Positions 1-7,048 of a stretch of 10,276 nucleotides of DNA are shown in pieces. This DNA is from Actinomycetota bacterium (GTDB taxonomy: Bacteria > Actinomycetota > Humimicrobiia > Humimicrobiales > Humimicrobiaceae). Under the pieces are notes generated by a model. That model was not told the DNA's origin. It made no database searches and saw only the letters and a list, made by a program, of their open reading frames with translations. Positions within the stretch are counted from its first letter, which is position 1, and each line of letters opens with the position of its first letter. Both the position numbers and the translations under genes were made by a program. Location: the NCBI GenBank assembly GCA_023475715.1, contig JAMCVO010000679.1:1-10276 (forward strand). The letters run 5' to 3'.

Positions 1-614
1 GTAAATTTATTTATAAGATCCTGCTTTGCATTGCATAAAATTGCTCCACATCTGACAGCAGCAATTATTAGTTTTCCAGTTTTATTTTTGTGCATATACA
101 TAAGTTTCTGCCTGGTTATTTCTTTACCTGCATAAAAAACATCCACAGTTTGTCCTGCTACCATACCGTGTGCACCGGAAGCTTGGCCGATTTCAGACAG
201 TACTTCTATTTTTTTTTCGCTTCCTGATTGTTGATATTTCAGGATAATATTGAAAGCTTCGGCAAATAAAGCATCCCCGGCCAATATTGCAATATCCTCA
301 CCAAAAATCTTGTGACTCGTGGGTTTTCCCCTTCTTAGATCATCATTGTCTATGGAAGGAAGGTCATCATGAATAAGCGAGTATGTATGAATTAATTCTA
401 TAGCACAAGCGGTTGGTGCGACGTCTTCATAGCTGTATCCAAGACTTCCTGCAACAGTAAGGCATAAAACAGGCCTGAACCTTTTACCGCCATTTTTTAT
501 GCTGTACGAAATGGCCCTTCTTAAAATTTTTGGAGATGTTTTATAATCCTTAATGTATATGTTAAGTTTTTCATTAATTATTTTTACCAAAAAATCAGGA
601 TATAATTTTTCCAT
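1..614 (-). CDS. ispA: Polyprenyl (farnesyl/geranylgeranyl) diphosphate synthase, C-terminus cut off by window edge
   Basis: Translating the minus strand from the ATG at 614 gives 204 residues of a class I trans-prenyltransferase before the window ends; the family is normally about 290-300 residues, so the last third, with the second Asp-rich motif, is outside. Visible marks are GGKRFRP (42-48), the first Asp-rich motif DDLPSIDNDDLRRGKPT (83-99), which binds Mg and the allylic diphosphate, and the HKNKTGKLI segment (175-183). The two-residue insert inside the first DDxxxxD motif is typical of bacterial type II farnesyl diphosphate synthases, so a C15 product is likely, but C20 cannot be excluded from this part. 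It would make prenyl diphosphates for quinones, undecaprenyl phosphate or carotenoids in the cytosol. It starts 14 nt after the nusB stop without a clear Shine-Dalgarno, so it is probably translated from the upstream operon. No xseA, xseB or folD lies between it and nusB, unlike Bacillus. Confidence 0.93.
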   Translation of the reverse strand, partial: MEKLYPDFLVKIINEKLNIYIKDYKTSPKILRRAISYSIKNGGKRFRPVLCLTVAGSLGYSYEDVAPTACAIELIHTYSLIHDDLPSIDNDDLRRGKPTSHKIFGEDIAILAGDALFAEAFNIILKYQQSGSEKKIEVLSEIGQASGAHGMVAGQTVDVFYAGKEITRQKLMYMHKNKTGKLIIAAVRCGAILCNAKQDLINKF

Positions 615-628
615 GACAATTTTAAAAA

Positions 629-1045
629 TTAGATTAGTTTTTCTCCGATATTTGTTAGGATTTTTCCAAGTATCCCATTAATGAATTTAGGAGTATCGTC
701 TTTTTGACCAAGTGATTTTGCTATTTCTATTGCTTCATCTATCGAGACTTTCAAAGGGATATCTTTTTCGAAAAGCATTTCGTAAATAGCAACTCTTAGA
801 ATATTTCTGTCTATAATTGCTATTCGTTCAATTGTCCAATTTTCAACTACACCTATTATTTCTTTGTCAATTGCTTCTCTGTTTTTATTTACACCCTTTA
901 CAAGTCCTGATGCAAATTCATCTATTTTCTTTCCAAAATCTATTTCATTTTTCAAAACTTCTTCAGAATCTTTCCCAAGAAGGTCACTCTGGTATAGTAG
1001 TATTACTGCTGCTTCCCTGCTTTTTCTTCGTGTAATTTTTACCAT
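629..1045 (-). CDS. nusB: Transcription antitermination factor NusB
   Basis: The 138-residue product is the usual size for NusB, an all-helical RNA-binding protein that with NusE (ribosomal protein S10) binds boxA and supports antitermination of rRNA transcription. Recognisable family features are the N-terminal TRRKSREAAVILLYQSD stretch (residues 5-21), the central RIAIIDRNILRVAIYEML helix (74-91), the segment PLKVSIDEAIEIAKSLG (97-113) and the C-terminal KFINGILGKI (119-128). The ATG follows the efp stop codon directly (TAAATG, no spacer), so translation is probably coupled to efp; only a weak GAGTGAG-like ribosome site lies inside the end of efp. The position after efp and before ispA is a common bacterial arrangement. 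The identification is secure. Confidence 0.96.
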   Translation of the reverse strand: MVKITRRKSREAAVILLYQSDLLGKDSEEVLKNEIDFGKKIDEFASGLVKGVNKNREAIDKEIIGVVENWTIERIAIIDRNILRVAIYEMLFEKDIPLKVSIDEAIEIAKSLGQKDDTPKFINGILGKILTNIGEKLI

Positions 1046-1606
1046 TTATTTACTCACTCTTGTTATATACTCTCCCGTGCGGGTATCTATCTTGATTATA
1101 TCACCTTCATTAATGAAAATTGGGACTTGTATTTTAGCACCTGTCTCTATGACTGCCGGCTTAAGGCTCTGGCTTACCGTATCTCCTTTGGCACCTGGTT
1201 CCGTTTTAATAACTTTTGATTCTATTACAATTGGAAGTTCTATTGAAATAGGGTTTCCTTTATAAAATTTTATTGTAACTTCCATATTCTCAAGCAGGAA
1301 TTTTTCATTTTCTCCGATATGTTCTTCATCTATGGGAATCTGCTCAAATGTTCCAGTATCCATAAAGTTAAAGTGATCATTTTTATATAAAAACTGCATT
1401 TTCTTTGTTTCAAGGATTGCCTGTTCAATTTTTTCACCAGCTCTGAATGTTTTTTCAATATTTGCACCGGTATAGAGGTTTTTGAGCTTGGTCCTTACAA
1501 ATGCTCCGCCTTTACCAGGTTTAACATGCTGGAAATATATAACTTCATAGAGGGCACCTTCGTAATTTAAAGTCATTCCATTTTTTAAATCATTAGTTGT
1601 TATCAT
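1046..1606 (-). CDS. efp: Elongation factor P
   Basis: The 186-residue product is full-length EF-P, which binds between the P and E sites of stalled ribosomes and promotes peptide-bond formation at consecutive prolines. The N-terminal KOW-like domain carries the tip loop HVKPGKGGAF (27-36) with the conserved lysine K32, the residue that is post-translationally modified in many bacteria. The two OB-like domains follow, with the C-terminal family signature region around GDTVSQSLKPAVIETGAKIQVP (about 141-162) and IDTRTGEYITR (173-183). No modification enzyme (EpmA/EpmB, EarP) is visible here, so the type of K32 modification is unknown. The gene has the best ribosome binding site of the window, GGAGGA at 1615-1620, and lies 15 nt after the peptidase gene, in the pepQ-efp pairing common in Gram-positive bacteria. 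Confidence 0.97.
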   Translation of the reverse strand: MITTNDLKNGMTLNYEGALYEVIYFQHVKPGKGGAFVRTKLKNLYTGANIEKTFRAGEKIEQAILETKKMQFLYKNDHFNFMDTGTFEQIPIDEEHIGENEKFLLENMEVTIKFYKGNPISIELPIVIESKVIKTEPGAKGDTVSQSLKPAVIETGAKIQVPIFINEGDIIKIDTRTGEYITRVSK

Positions 1607-1614
1607 GAGAAATA

Positions 1615-1620
1615 TCCTCC
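1615..1620 (-). promoter_or_regulatory. Strong Shine-Dalgarno of efp (GGAGGA)
   Basis: GGAGGA on the minus strand ends 8 nt before the efp ATG. It is the only near-perfect Shine-Dalgarno in the window; most neighbours have weak or unrecognisable ones. This suggests that EF-P is translated at a higher level than the other products of the same message. Confidence 0.75.
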
Positions 1621-1621
1621 T

Positions 1622-2734
1622 CTATTTGATGACTGTGTATAGTTTGCTGGATTTATACAAATTCTGGCAGCGATTTTCCTTGATTATTACCATATCTTCA
1701 ATCCTGACACCGCCAAAATTCTCAATATAAATTCCAGGTTCAATTGTTATAACCATGTTTTCCTGCAATATCGTTTCATTTATGTAAGAAATTCTGGGGC
1801 TTTCATGTACTTCAAGTCCAACTCCATGACCTAATCCATGCCCAAAATTATCCCCATAACCTTTACCTTCAATATACTTCCTTGCAATTCCATCAATTTC
1901 TATGGTGCTTACGCCTGCCTTGCAAGACTGGAGAGATTTGGATTGAGCCTGTAAAACTATATCATAAATCTGTCGTATTTTGTTGCTGTTTTTAAAATTT
2001 CCAATAAAAACCGTCCGGGTTATATCAGAGCAATAGTGATTATAGATGCAGCCAAAATCCATAAGCAAAATACCATTTTTAATATTTTTATTTTCTGCTT
2101 CGTAATGCGGAAGCGATGACATACTCTTATTTGCAATAACGTAATTAAAGGATTTACCGCTTGAGCCATGTTTCATACTCTTTCTTTCCATTTCAAAAGC
2201 AAGTCCTATCTCAGAAAAAGATTTTATTTTTAAAGAGTTTGTGCCTGCAATCTGGGTAAACACTTTGTCAGATATGCTGCATGCTTTTTGGATGTTTGCA
2301 AGCTCTATTTCATCTTTTATGATCCTTAAATTTTCTACAATGCCTGATTCGCTTGTCAGTTTTTTTCCTGCCTTGGCTAACATAACCTTAAAGGTCGAAA
2401 AATCTATAAAGCTTATATTATCACCTTCAACAGCAATATTTTTTATCTTATAACTACTGATAATTTCTAAAAGTTTTTTATATTTTTCTGTAAAATATTT
2501 AATAATTTTTACATTTTTTGGCAGTACGGATTTTTTAGCAGCTTCAAAATAAATAAAATGCACTAAAAGATAGATTTCATCATTAACAAAAGCAAGAATA
2601 CTTCCGGAATCTTTACTGTAAAAACCTGTAAGATAATATATATTTGCATCTTTTAGGATAACAAAACCTGGTATATTCTTAAATTCGAGTTCCTGTTTTA
2701 TTCTGATTATCCGACTTTCAAAGTACTTTTCCAT
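1622..2734 (-). CDS. pepQ: M24 family metallopeptidase (Xaa-Pro aminopeptidase / prolidase, PepQ/PapA type)
   Basis: The 370-residue product has the two-domain layout of bacterial proline peptidases: an N-terminal creatinase-like domain (about 1-130) and a C-terminal pita-bread metallopeptidase domain (about 140-370). The five expected dinuclear-metal ligands are visible: D226 (LLMDFG), D237 (CSDITRT), H303 (LGHGVGL), E332 (TIEPGIY) and E346 (VRIEDMV). H210 (SLPHYE) and H310 (LEVHES) match the catalytic histidines. It should cleave Xaa-Pro bonds of peptides or dipeptides in the cytosol; whether it acts as aminopeptidase or prolidase cannot be decided from the sequence. It starts 7 nt after the aroQ stop with no strong Shine-Dalgarno and precedes efp, an arrangement shared with actinobacteria and Bacillus. 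Nothing suggests truncation. Confidence 0.93.
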   Translation of the reverse strand: MEKYFESRIIRIKQELEFKNIPGFVILKDANIYYLTGFYSKDSGSILAFVNDEIYLLVHFIYFEAAKKSVLPKNVKIIKYFTEKYKKLLEIISSYKIKNIAVEGDNISFIDFSTFKVMLAKAGKKLTSESGIVENLRIIKDEIELANIQKACSISDKVFTQIAGTNSLKIKSFSEIGLAFEMERKSMKHGSSGKSFNYVIANKSMSSLPHYEAENKNIKNGILLMDFGCIYNHYCSDITRTVFIGNFKNSNKIRQIYDIVLQAQSKSLQSCKAGVSTIEIDGIARKYIEGKGYGDNFGHGLGHGVGLEVHESPRISYINETILQENMVITIEPGIYIENFGGVRIEDMVIIKENRCQNLYKSSKLYTVIK

Positions 2735-2741
2735 ATTTCTA

Positions 2742-3167
2742 TTATTGGCATATATGAATTAGAGCAAGCCTATAGACATCCAGACCTAATCCACTGATAA
2801 TTCCAACGCACGCAGGAGATATTACAGATTTTTTTCTCCATTCTTCCCTGCTGAAGATATTTGAAATATGAACTTCTATCGTCGGAACTTTGACTGCAAG
2901 TATTGCATCAAAAATACTGTAACTATAATGTGTAAACGCACCTGGATTTATAACTATATAATCAATATTACCCATACATTCATGGATTTTATTTATAATC
3001 TCACCCTCATCATTTGACTGGAAATAAGAAAGATCCATGTTTTTGCTCTGTGCAAACTCCTGTAATTGATTTAATGCTTCTTCAAAACTTTTGTCACCAT
3101 AAATTTCTTTTTCACGCTTTCCCAAAAGATTAAGATTCGGGCCATTTATTATGCAAACTTTCTTCAT
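2742..3167 (-). CDS. aroQ: Type II 3-dehydroquinate dehydratase
   Basis: The 141-residue product is the small, type II (non-Schiff-base) dehydroquinase that converts 3-dehydroquinate to 3-dehydroshikimate, the third step of the shikimate pathway; the family forms dodecamers in the cytosol. The signature start INGPNLNLLGKRE (7-19) contains N12 and the flexible-loop R18, followed by the catalytic Y23 (EIYGD). N74, H80 (NPGAFTHYS) and H100 (IEVHISN) with R111 complete the active site, and the C-terminal GIISGLGLDVYRLAL is typical. A Shine-Dalgarno-like AAAAGGAA lies just upstream of the ATG, and only 4 nt separate it from the aroB stop. It is unrelated in fold to the type I enzyme AroD. Confidence 0.97.
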   Translation of the reverse strand: MKKVCIINGPNLNLLGKREKEIYGDKSFEEALNQLQEFAQSKNMDLSYFQSNDEGEIINKIHECMGNIDYIVINPGAFTHYSYSIFDAILAVKVPTIEVHISNIFSREEWRKKSVISPACVGIISGLGLDVYRLALIHICQ

Positions 3168-3171
3168 TTAT

Positions 3172-4290
3172 TTATTCCTTTTTTAAATTTTTAATTATAC
3201 AACCAGCAATTAATTTTTCATCAATATTTTCCACAATTACAGGTTTATTGATTCCTTTGAGCAGCACAAACCTGTTTTTCGAATGTGTAAATTTCTTATC
3301 AAATTTTAAAGCACTAATTATATCCTCAGCATTTAAATTGGCAGGAATTTTAAAAGGCAGTTTTAGTTTCTCGTAAAGCTGCAGAAAATCATCTTTAAAA
3401 CCATTTTTAAGTATACCAAGATTCTCTGAAATATCTAAAGCAACTATCATCCCTAATGCAACTGCCATGCCGTGGTTTATTGTCGTAAGTCTTGAAGCTT
3501 TTTCAATTGCATGCCCAATAGTGTGGCCAAAATTCAATAAATGTCTATGTCCGGTATCAAATTCATCTTTTTCAATAACTTTTGCCTTGATCTTGCAGCA
3601 CTCATAGATCAGATCTGCAAAAGATACGCTCTTTACCAGTTCCAATAATCTTTCATCAGCCAGGCCGATAATATTTTCGTCCAGAGTTTTCAAAATATTT
3701 CTATCAAAAACAATTCCATATTTTACGATTTCAGCCAATCCGTTTATTATTTGAGTTTCGTCAAGTGTTTTAAGCAAATCAGGATCAATCAATACCATGT
3801 CGGGCTGATAAAAGCATCCTATAACATTTTTTATCTCATCAAAATTAACAACTACCTTGCCTCCGATACTGCTGTCAACCTGACCGACGATTGTTGTAGG
3901 AAATTGAAGTAATTTAGTTCCCCGGTGAAAAGTTGATGCAACAAAACCAACAAGATCCCCAATTACCCCTCCTCCAAAAGCAACAATAAGATCATTCCTG
4001 TGAAAATTCTGATTTATAAGCTTTCGGTATATCAGTTGCGCACTTTCCAAGCTTTTATGTTTTTCTCCATCTTCAATTATCACAATTTCAAATGCTGTTT
4101 TACAAGACTTAAGCATTTTTTGCAGTTTTTCTTTATATAAGGGATAAACCTTGTCATTTGATACAAGTACGATTTTATTGATATCTCTAAAATCACTGCT
4201 TATCACTTTATAAAATATTTCTGATATTCCGGAACTAATGACAATCTGATATTTTTTTAAAATAGTCTGTAAATTTATTATTTTAATAAT
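3172..4290 (-). CDS. aroB: 3-Dehydroquinate synthase, probable ATT start
   Basis: This enzyme converts DAHP to 3-dehydroquinate using NAD and a divalent metal, the second shikimate step. Numbered from the proposed start (372 residues), FGGGVIGD (105-112) and DSSIGGK (139-145) are the NAD and substrate motifs, and the metal ligands are E187 (LAEIVKYG), H256 (NFGHTIGH) and H273 (NHG), with the same 17-residue spacing between the two His as in E. coli AroB. The first GTG (4206) would give 344 residues and would drop the conserved strand YQIVISSGI (14-22), which aligns with YPITIASGL of E. coli AroB. The frame stays open back to a TAG at 4306-4308, but that stretch has no ATG, GTG or TTG in frame. 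The ATT at 4288-4290, 5 nt after AGGTG, is the best candidate; a second ATT follows directly. The function is secure; the exact start is inferred. Confidence 0.9.
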   Translation of the reverse strand: MIKIINLQTILKKYQIVISSGISEIFYKVISSDFRDINKIVLVSNDKVYPLYKEKLQKMLKSCKTAFEIVIIEDGEKHKSLESAQLIYRKLINQNFHRNDLIVAFGGGVIGDLVGFVASTFHRGTKLLQFPTTIVGQVDSSIGGKVVVNFDEIKNVIGCFYQPDMVLIDPDLLKTLDETQIINGLAEIVKYGIVFDRNILKTLDENIIGLADERLLELVKSVSFADLIYECCKIKAKVIEKDEFDTGHRHLLNFGHTIGHAIEKASRLTTINHGMAVALGMIVALDISENLGILKNGFKDDFLQLYEKLKLPFKIPANLNAEDIISALKFDKKFTHSKNRFVLLKGINKPVIVENIDEKLIAGCIIKNLKKE

Positions 4291-4295
4291 GCTGA

Positions 4296-4300
4296 CACCT
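4296..4300 (-). promoter_or_regulatory. Candidate Shine-Dalgarno for the ATT start of aroB (AGGTG)
   Basis: AGGTG on the minus strand lies 5 nt before the ATT at 4288-4290. A second purine-rich site, AGGAA at 4303-4307, lies 12 nt away, which is rather long. The GTG within AGGTG is out of frame and meets a stop after six codons. These sites are why I place the aroB start at 4290 rather than at the GTG at 4206. Confidence 0.45.
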
Positions 4301-4357
4301 GATTCCTAAAAATTTTTCAACGGACTTTTACTTTTTACTAATAATCAACAGTTATTT

Positions 4358-4876
4358 CTAAAGCTTCTTCATAATTTCTTCAGCTATACATTCAGGACTT
4401 TTGTAATCGGTATTTATCTTAAAATTTGAATTATTTTTATACAACACATCTCTTTTGTTTATAAGATTGTTAATGATTTTTTTCCTGGAATCTAAATCTG
4501 ATGAATTGCCAAGAAGAGGTCTGTCTTCTACGTTTTTTAGTCTTTCAAAAGCTTGCCCGGGAGAAATAGAAAGATATACTATAATACTCATTTTCTTTAT
4601 AAAATCCATGTTTTCTTTCCGCTCAACAATACCGCCGCCGCAGGCAAATACACAGTGTTCATTTATGTAAATTTTTTTTATGACTTCGCTTTCAACATCC
4701 CTGAAATATTTCTCGCCTCCGTATTTAAATATTTCTGATATTGTTTTATCCTCGGCTATCTCGATAACTTTGTCCAGGTCTATAAACAAAAAATTTAACC
4801 TTTCGGCAAGAATTTTACCAACAGTAGTTTTACCCGAACCCATAAAACCAATTAAAGAAATATTTTTATAATCCAT
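4358..4876 (-). CDS. aroK: Shikimate kinase
   Basis: The 172-residue product is a full-length shikimate kinase of the P-loop NMP-kinase fold, which phosphorylates shikimate to shikimate 3-phosphate with ATP. Walker A is GFMGSGKT (10-17). The shikimate-binding residues are D35 (IDLD, 32-35), R59 (YFRDVE) and the glycine triplet 80-82 (ACGGGIV). The lid carries R119 in EDRPLL (118-122), and R142 in NKRDVLY is the C-terminal arginine seen in the family. It starts 18 nt after the aroC stop with only a weak ribosome site, and 67 nt of non-coding sequence separate it from the proposed aroB start, the longest gap between aroC and ispA. Because aroK/aroL type cannot be told apart here, the symbol follows the operon context. 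Confidence 0.96.
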   Translation of the reverse strand: MDYKNISLIGFMGSGKTTVGKILAERLNFLFIDLDKVIEIAEDKTISEIFKYGGEKYFRDVESEVIKKIYINEHCVFACGGGIVERKENMDFIKKMSIIVYLSISPGQAFERLKNVEDRPLLGNSSDLDSRKKIINNLINKRDVLYKNNSNFKINTDYKSPECIAEEIMKKL

Positions 4877-4894
4877 ATTAAATAAACTTATTTG

Positions 4895-6088
4895 TTAGAT
4901 TTCCTTTAAATACTTTTTATAATTATTATAGCTTTCAAGAATTTCTTCCAGGTTGTCTTTACCGAATTTATCCTGAAAAGCGTTTAATATTTCTATAGCC
5001 AGAACTGCTTCCCCAACAACTGCTGCACTGGGGACAGCGCATACATCCGATCTTTCACTAAGGCTTTTCTCCACATTCTTTGTTTTTATGTTTACTGATT
5101 GCAGTCCCTTTGCAGTTGTTGGAATAGGCTTGGCAGAAGCTGTGATAATAACAGGCTGACCATTTGACATACCACCTTCAATTCCCCCAGCTCTGTTTGT
5201 TTTCCTATAAAATCCACGGTTGTCATCGTAGTAAATCTCATCGTGAAATTCTGTTCCATGGAAAAATGGAGCTAAGAAGCCTTCCCCTATCTCCACAACC
5301 TTAATCGATGGGATGCTCATAAAAGCTGCTGCAACTCTCGCATCAAAACGATTATCCCATTGGTCAAATGAGCCCAACCCCGGAGGAAGTCCGGATGCTA
5401 TTACTATAAATTTACCACCCAAAGTATCACCTTTATTCTTAGCTTTGTCTATTTCTTCAATCATAAGCTTTGAAATTTCTTCATCCGGACATCTGACAGG
5501 TGATTTTTCAATATCTTCTAAAATTTGAACATTATTTATGTTGCCCTGTAATAAAGCATTTAAAGTATTAATGAGTTTCTTATTCTTAACTTTGGTTTTA
5601 ACAAACCAAAAACCTGCATTCCCAATCTGTTCAACATAACTATAAATATTAATACCAAGGTGCTTTAAAACCAGTTTAGAAAATGCCCCAACACAGACTC
5701 TGGCAGCGGTCTCTCTTGCACTGCTTCGTTCAATAACATCTCTGATGCTTTCAAGCCTGTATTTCAGAGACCCGCTAAGATCTGCATGTCCCGGCCTTGG
5801 ATTTAACAGGCTCTCTTCAATTTTCAGCTTTTCATTCCAGTTTTGCCAGTCTTCGTTAAATATTAAAAAAGATATCGGAGAACCGGTGCTTTTATTCTTC
5901 CTGACACCTGAAAGAATTTTTACATTATCTGATTCAATTTTTACTCTTCCGCCCCTGCCATACCCTTTCTGACGTCTGGAAAGCTCGTAGTTAATAAAAT
6001 CTGCATCTATTTTAACACCCGAAGGATATTCGCTGATTATTCCTGAAAGTGCTTCACCGTGAGATTCTCCTGCTGTTAAAAATCTCAA
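4895..6088 (-). CDS. aroC: Chorismate synthase (TTG start)
   Basis: The 397-residue product is chorismate synthase, which removes phosphate from EPSP to make chorismate with reduced FMN as cofactor, the last shikimate step. Its three family signatures are present: LTAGESHGEALSGII (4-18) with H10, RSSARETAARVCVGAFSK (121-138), and RSDVCAVPSAAVVGEAV (346-362). HADLSG (101-106) and GGIEGGMSNGQP (301-312) are also typical. The start codon is TTG: AAAGGA lies 8 nt upstream, the resulting N-terminus MRFLTAGESHG is the canonical one, and the nearby ATG at 6103-6105 is out of frame. No flavin reductase is adjacent, so it is probably the monofunctional bacterial type. A 92-nt gap separates it from the prepilin peptidase; aroK follows after 18 nt. 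Confidence 0.97.
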   Translation of the reverse strand: MRFLTAGESHGEALSGIISEYPSGVKIDADFINYELSRRQKGYGRGGRVKIESDNVKILSGVRKNKSTGSPISFLIFNEDWQNWNEKLKIEESLLNPRPGHADLSGSLKYRLESIRDVIERSSARETAARVCVGAFSKLVLKHLGINIYSYVEQIGNAGFWFVKTKVKNKKLINTLNALLQGNINNVQILEDIEKSPVRCPDEEISKLMIEEIDKAKNKGDTLGGKFIVIASGLPPGLGSFDQWDNRFDARVAAAFMSIPSIKVVEIGEGFLAPFFHGTEFHDEIYYDDNRGFYRKTNRAGGIEGGMSNGQPVIITASAKPIPTTAKGLQSVNIKTKNVEKSLSERSDVCAVPSAAVVGEAVLAIEILNAFQDKFGKDNLEEILESYNNYKKYLKEI

Positions 6089-6096
6089 ATTTTGAG

Positions 6097-6102
6097 TCCT
6101 TT
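6097..6102 (-). promoter_or_regulatory. Shine-Dalgarno that fixes the TTG start of aroC (AAAGGA)
   Basis: AAAGGA on the minus strand is followed by 8 nt and then TTG at 6086-6088. Together with the canonical MRFLTAGESHG N-terminus this decides the start; no in-frame ATG is available nearby upstream. Confidence 0.7.
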
Positions 6103-6139
6103 CATAATATGATTATAAAAATCAACTAAGTGCAATGCT

Positions 6140-6157
6140 TAATAGTAATGCCTATTA
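6140..6157. repeat. Short perfect inverted repeat (TAATAG ... CTATTA)
   Basis: In the 92-nt gap before aroC, a 6-bp perfect stem with a 6-nt loop (TAATAG-GCATTA-CTATTA on the minus strand) follows a TATAAT at about 6157-6162. The TATAAT has only a weak -35 partner (TTTAAA, 17 nt away). There is no T-run after the hairpin, so it is not a Rho-independent terminator. It may be a small regulatory hairpin, part of a weak internal promoter, or chance in AT-rich DNA. Confidence 0.25.
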
Positions 6158-6180
6158 TTATAAACTAAAATAAAAACCTT

Positions 6181-6969
6181 TTAAATAAAGCCAACATACC
6201 ACCTTAATATATACCCTCCAATAAACAGCGCTATTATACTGCCTGTAGAAATGAATGGTCCAAAAGGAATTTCCTGACTTAATTTCTTTTTCTTTGAAAT
6301 GATCAAGATTAAACCTGAGATTGAACCAATCAGAAATCCAAGAAACAATCCGACTATTACATTTTTTACCAGGAATGCCCCCAGCATCAGGCTCAGCTTA
6401 ACATCACCCATGCCCATTCCTTTAGGGTAAATCAAATGAATTATTAACATAAAAATAAAAGCCCCGGCACAATATGCAAGTGGCAGCCACCACCTCCTGG
6501 GGTTTTCCAAAACAATTATAGCTGTACTTATTGATAAGCCAACTAAAGTAAATGGAAGAATTATTTTATTGGGTATTATTTTAAACTTCAGATCTATAAA
6601 TGATATGATAATTAATATGCTGCATAAAATTATACCACTGGTTAAATACAATCCATACAATCTAAATCCGAAAAATATATAATTTGCAAGAAACAATGAT
6701 GCAGTCAGTAATTCTACGACAGCATTTTGATAACTTATAAAAGGAATTTTCTTATTGCATGATTTACATCTGCCTCCCCTTAAACCAAGTGTGGCCAATG
6801 GGACTTTTGTATAAAATGCTATTGTTGCGCTGCATTCAAAACAATTATTAACAGGTTTAAAAATTGGTAATTTTCTTGGGATTTTATAAATGAACAGGTT
6901 TAATAAGCTTCCCATAAATAAGCCAGATAAAAAAAATAAAATAAAAAAAAATATTTCTTTTGCTGCCAT
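6181..6969 (-). CDS. pilD: Type IV prepilin peptidase / N-methyltransferase (A24 family)
   Basis: The 262-residue integral membrane protein is a bifunctional prepilin peptidase that cleaves the leader of type IV pilins or pseudopilins and methylates the new N-terminus. Visible features are a first membrane segment with the LSGLFMGSLLNLFIYKIP motif (about 14-31), a cytoplasmic domain with two zinc-type pairs, C43-x2-C46 and C68-x2-C71, and six or so further hydrophobic segments. The catalytic aspartates are D126 (SFIDLKFKIIPN) and D189 in the GMGMGDVK motif (184-191); PFGPF (235-239) is typical of the C-terminal part. The ATG at 6967-6969 was chosen over a TTG two codons upstream; neither has a clear Shine-Dalgarno. 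No pilin or pilus assembly gene lies in the window, so its substrates must be encoded elsewhere. A prepilin peptidase gene between aroE and aroC is known from actinobacteria such as Mycobacterium. Confidence 0.94.
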   Translation of the reverse strand: MAAKEIFFFILFFLSGLFMGSLLNLFIYKIPRKLPIFKPVNNCFECSATIAFYTKVPLATLGLRGGRCKSCNKKIPFISYQNAVVELLTASLFLANYIFFGFRLYGLYLTSGIILCSILIIISFIDLKFKIIPNKIILPFTLVGLSISTAIIVLENPRRWWLPLAYCAGAFIFMLIIHLIYPKGMGMGDVKLSLMLGAFLVKNVIVGLFLGFLIGSISGLILIISKKKKLSQEIPFGPFISTGSIIALFIGGYILRWYVGFI

Positions 6970-7013
6970 TTGCAATCGATTCTATAATTAAGGTTGCATA
7001 TTTATACATAAGC

Positions 7014-7042
7014 ATAATAACATAATTATTGCCAATAGTCAA
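7014..7042 (-). promoter_or_regulatory. Sigma-70-type promoter for the prepilin peptidase-aro-efp-nusB unit
   Basis: On the minus strand TTGACT (7037-7042) and TATTAT (7014-7019) each match five of six consensus bases and are spaced by exactly 17 nt. Transcription would start near 7007, giving a leader of about 38 nt before the ATG at 6969. It is the best promoter match I noticed in the window and lies just past the end of the ychF-like relic, so the genes downstream may not depend on read-through from aroE. Confidence 0.65.
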
Positions 7043-7048
7043 AAAGTG

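Noticed and set aside
817..1265. Plus-strand open frames opposite nusB and efp
   Set aside because: They are antisense to two securely identified genes, show no family motif, and consist of low-complexity hydrophobic or Ser-rich translations.
4455..5972. Several plus-strand open frames of 61-75 codons opposite aroK and aroC
   Set aside because: All are shadows of the well-supported minus-strand aro genes and have no recognisable protein features.
6140..6157. Possible terminator between the prepilin peptidase and aroC
   Set aside because: The hairpin has only a 6-bp AT-rich stem and no T-run, so it does not qualify as a Rho-independent terminator.
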